Below, one piece after another: positions 7,154 through 8,662 of a DNA stretch of 8,662 nucleotides; the first letter of the stretch is position 1, and each line of letters begins with the position of its first letter. Location of the stretch: contig VBEQ01000103.1 in assembly GCA_005881235.1 (NCBI GenBank), forward strand, positions 1 through 8,662. Direction: 5' to 3'. The position numbers and the translations under genes are program-made. This DNA comes from Chloroflexota bacterium. Its GTDB lineage: Bacteria; Chloroflexota; Dormibacteria; CF-121. Below the pieces are notes generated by a model. The model had not been told where the DNA came from, did not search any database, and saw only the letters and a list, made by a program, of their open reading frames with translations.

Positions 7154-7995
7154 GGCAATTCCCGGACAAGCTCCTCGTAGCTTTCGGGGCGGCGGTCGCG
7201 CAGGAACTGCCAGGTGTTGCGCACTTCGCGATTCATGTCCATGTCGAGATCACAGACCAGTACCTCATCCTCGGTCTCCGAGGCCTTGCCGATGATGCGG
7301 CCACGCGGGTCGCAGAAGTAGCTGGAACCATAGAACTGCGCCTCGTTGAGCGGCTTCTCAACCCCGACGCGGTTGATGGCGCCGATCCAGTAGCCGTTGG
7401 CGACAGCGTGCGCCGGCTGCTCCAGCTCCCAGAGATAGCGCGACAGTGATTTCACCGTAGCCGACGGGTTGAAGACGAGCTCGGCACCCTTGAGTCCCAG
7501 AGCGCGGGCAGGCTCCGGGAAGTGCCGGTCGTAGCAGATCAAGATCCCGACCCGGCCGACCGAGGTGTCCCAAACCGGATAGCCGAGGTTGCCGGGCTTG
7601 AAATAGAACTTCTCCCAAAAACAGGGACCGACGTGCGGAATGTGGGTCTTGCGGTACTTGCCCAGCACCGTGCCGTCGTTCTCGATCAGCACGGCGGTGT
7701 TGTAGTAGACGCCGGTTTGGGCCTCTTCGTAGAAAGGCACGACCAGCGCCATCTTGTGCTTCTTCGCCAGCGCCTGCATCCGCCTCACGGTTGGGCCGTC
7801 GTCCCGCTCGGCGGTGTCGTACCACTTGGGGTCCTGCTCGGCGCAGAAGTAGGGACCAAAGAAGATCTCCTGCAGGCAGGTGATCTGCGCACCCTTGGCC
7901 GCGGCCTCTCCGATCAGCTCCTCGTGCTTTTTGATCGCTTCCTCTTTGGGCATGTTCGCGTGCGCCTGGATCAGCGCCGCCCGTACCTTTGCCAT
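7150..7995 (-). CDS. Beta-ureidopropionase (N-carbamoyl-beta-alanine amidohydrolase), nitrilase superfamily
   Basis: The 281-residue cytosolic carbon-nitrogen hydrolase has the full nitrilase triad: Glu43 (LQEIF), Lys116 (YRKTHIP) and nucleophile Cys154 (ICYDRHFPE). The extra glutamate of the family is visible as Glu128 in FWEKFYF. The FWEKFYFKPGNLGYPV block (127-141), the VFNPSAT stretch (174-180) and the LWELEQPAHAVAN stretch (188-200) are characteristic of the N-carbamoyl-beta-alanine branch. The expected reaction is hydrolysis of N-carbamoyl-beta-alanine, or the beta-aminoisobutyrate analogue, to the beta-amino acid, CO2 and ammonia. This is step three of reductive pyrimidine breakdown. 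Length is at the short end for the family and nothing is missing. The ATG is fixed by a strong ribosome binding site. The stop TGA overlaps the next gene's ATG by 4 nt, coupling it to dihydropyrimidinase, which makes its substrate. An N-carbamoyl-D-amino-acid hydrolase is the alternative, less likely beside mmsA and a beta-alanine-type aminotransferase. Confidence 0.9.
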   Translation of the reverse strand: MAKVRAALIQAHANMPKEEAIKKHEELIGEAAAKGAQITCLQEIFFGPYFCAEQDPKWYDTAERDDGPTVRRMQALAKKHKMALVVPFYEEAQTGVYYNTAVLIENDGTVLGKYRKTHIPHVGPCFWEKFYFKPGNLGYPVWDTSVGRVGILICYDRHFPEPARALGLKGAELVFNPSATVKSLSRYLWELEQPAHAVANGYWIGAINRVGVEKPLNEAQFYGSSYFCDPRGRIIGKASETEDEVLVCDLDMDMNREVRNTWQFLRDRRPESYEELVRELP

Positions 7996-8002
7996 GTCTG
8001 TG

Positions 8003-8013
8003 CCTCCTCCTCC
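8003..8013 (-). promoter_or_regulatory. Strong Shine-Dalgarno for the ureidopropionase gene
   Basis: On the minus strand this reads GGAGGAGGAGG, a near-perfect match to the anti-16S tail, ending 7 nt before the ATG at 7993-7995. It is the strongest ribosome binding site in the window. It sits in the 19-nt spacer after the LLM gene stop, so this gene can initiate independently rather than by coupling. It supports the chosen ATG. Confidence 0.8.
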
Positions 8014-8014
8014 G

Positions 8015-8662
8015 CTAGCTGAACGCCGGAATAATGGCCTCGCCGTATTTCTTGATGACCGCCTCTGGTTTCTCCACCATAAGGTAGAGGTTGAACTGGT
8101 CGACGCCCACCTCGATCAACTCCTCGATCCGCTTGCGGCTCTGCTCCACGGTGCCGATAACGCAGAACCGGTCGATCACGTCATCGGGGACGAAGTCGGC
8201 GTGTGCCGCCCCTCGCTGGGCGTGCTCCGAGTAGTCGTAATGGTCACGGGCCTTGATGTAGTCGGTCAGCGCCTTGGGGAGGTCCTGCGCGTCGTAACGC
8301 TTCAGCAGGTCGACGACGTGGTTGGAGACCAGCGCCGGAAACCAGCGCACTTGCTCGCGCGCCGCCTCCAGGTCGTCGGAGATAAACGCCGGGGCGGCGG
8401 CCTGGATCAGGATGTCATCGAAGGAGCGGCCCGCTTCCTCCGCACCTTCGCGGACGAACTGCAGGCACCACTTGATAATGGCGGGGTCGGCGAGCTGAAT
8501 GATGACCCCATCGGCCACCCGTCCGGCAGCGCGGAGCGCCTTCGGGCCGTAGCCCGCCACCCAGATGGGCAGCTCGTGCTCGGCCCACTTCAGCCGGACC
8601 TTGACGCCGTCGTAGGAGACCTCCCGTCCCGCCGCCAGGTCGCGGATCAGTCGGCAGTCGGC
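8015..8662 (-). CDS. Luciferase-like (LLM) F420/FMN-type oxidoreductase, 5' end outside window
   Basis: The open frame runs without a stop from the window edge to a TAG at 8015-8017, giving the C-terminal 215 residues of a family usually about 330 long. The true start lies beyond 8662. A GTG at 8558-8560 is internal: the frame upstream of it reads on in good LLM sequence (ELPIWVAGYGPKALRAAGRV, visible residues 30-49). The LLM signature P-I-W-V-A-G-Y-G-P-K-A-L is followed by A-G-R-V-A-D-G-V (residues 46-53). The C-terminal block CVIGTVEQSRKRIEELIEVG (167-186) is also typical of F420-dependent LLM enzymes related to methylene-tetrahydromethanopterin reductase. Members are soluble TIM-barrel enzymes that transfer hydride with F420 or flavin. 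It is the first visible gene, 19 nt upstream of the ureidopropionase, so a role in pyrimidine or hydantoin catabolism is inferred. Cofactor and substrate cannot be read from this fragment. It resembles what I recall as the TIGR03842 subfamily, unverified. Confidence 0.88.
   Translation of the reverse strand, partial: ADCRLIRDLAAGREVSYDGVKVRLKWAEHELPIWVAGYGPKALRAAGRVADGVIIQLADPAIIKWCLQFVREGAEEAGRSFDDILIQAAAPAFISDDLEAAREQVRWFPALVSNHVVDLLKRYDAQDLPKALTDYIKARDHYDYSEHAQRGAAHADFVPDDVIDRFCVIGTVEQSRKRIEELIEVGVDQFNLYLMVEKPEAVIKKYGEAIIPAFS

Noticed and set aside
5780..7180. 466-codon plus-strand open frame opposite dihydropyrimidinase
   Set aside because: It is in the same codon-aligned antisense phase as the other long plus-strand frames (4317-5438, 2575-3717, 7522-8022). 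Its composition is His/Asp/Arg-rich and repeats no known family, and the minus-strand gene has every metal ligand.
8015..8560. Taking the GTG at 8558-8560 as the start of the LLM gene
   Set aside because: The frame continues open to the window edge, and the 34 codons upstream encode family-typical sequence that runs directly into the LLM signature, so the gene is cut by the window and not short.

Overview
This is a GC-rich bacterial segment in which every gene I can support lies on the minus strand, so transcription runs from right (high coordinates) to left. Nine genes are packed almost without gaps. Neighbours overlap by 4 nt (7150-7153, 5735-5738, 1451-1454) or 10 nt (4290-4299), or are 4 to 38 nt apart, and no gene-free stretch exceeds 40 nt. 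There is no rRNA, tRNA, CRISPR array, insertion sequence or obvious terminator. High GC, GTG starts, a luciferase-like F420-type oxidoreductase and a long-form LOG protein suggest an Actinobacteria-, Chloroflexota- or Dormibacterota-like organism. The window holds no marker gene that settles this.

Right part (8662 to 2959): a catabolic operon for reductive pyrimidine (uracil/thymine) breakdown. In transcription order it encodes a luciferase-like (LLM) oxidoreductase whose start is outside the window, a nitrilase-superfamily beta-ureidopropionase, a dihydropyrimidinase, a CoA-acylating (methyl)malonate-semialdehyde dehydrogenase, and a class III PLP aminotransferase suited to beta-alanine or beta-aminoisobutyrate. 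Together these would take dihydrouracil to N-carbamoyl-beta-alanine, beta-alanine, malonate semialdehyde and acetyl-CoA. Dihydrothymine would follow the parallel route to propionyl-CoA. The first step, pyrimidine to dihydropyrimidine, has no classical PydA/PreTA enzyme in the window. The LLM protein is the only redox candidate here for that step or a related one.

Left part (2937 to 1): the same strand continues with a small class I SAM-dependent methyltransferase, a LOG/TIGR00730-type nucleotide phosphoribohydrolase-like protein, a two-HKD phospholipase D-like protein with no membrane segment or signal peptide, and the N-terminal part of a polytopic membrane protein resembling the CtaG/caa3 cytochrome oxidase assembly family. 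The LOG-like protein could supply free bases to the pyrimidine pathway. The other three have no evident link to it and may simply share the transcript.

The pathway enzymes are familiar families with intact catalytic residues. The open questions are the role of the LLM oxidoreductase, a possible LOG-to-pyrimidine link, and a CtaG-like protein that seems to lack most of the histidines usual in its family.
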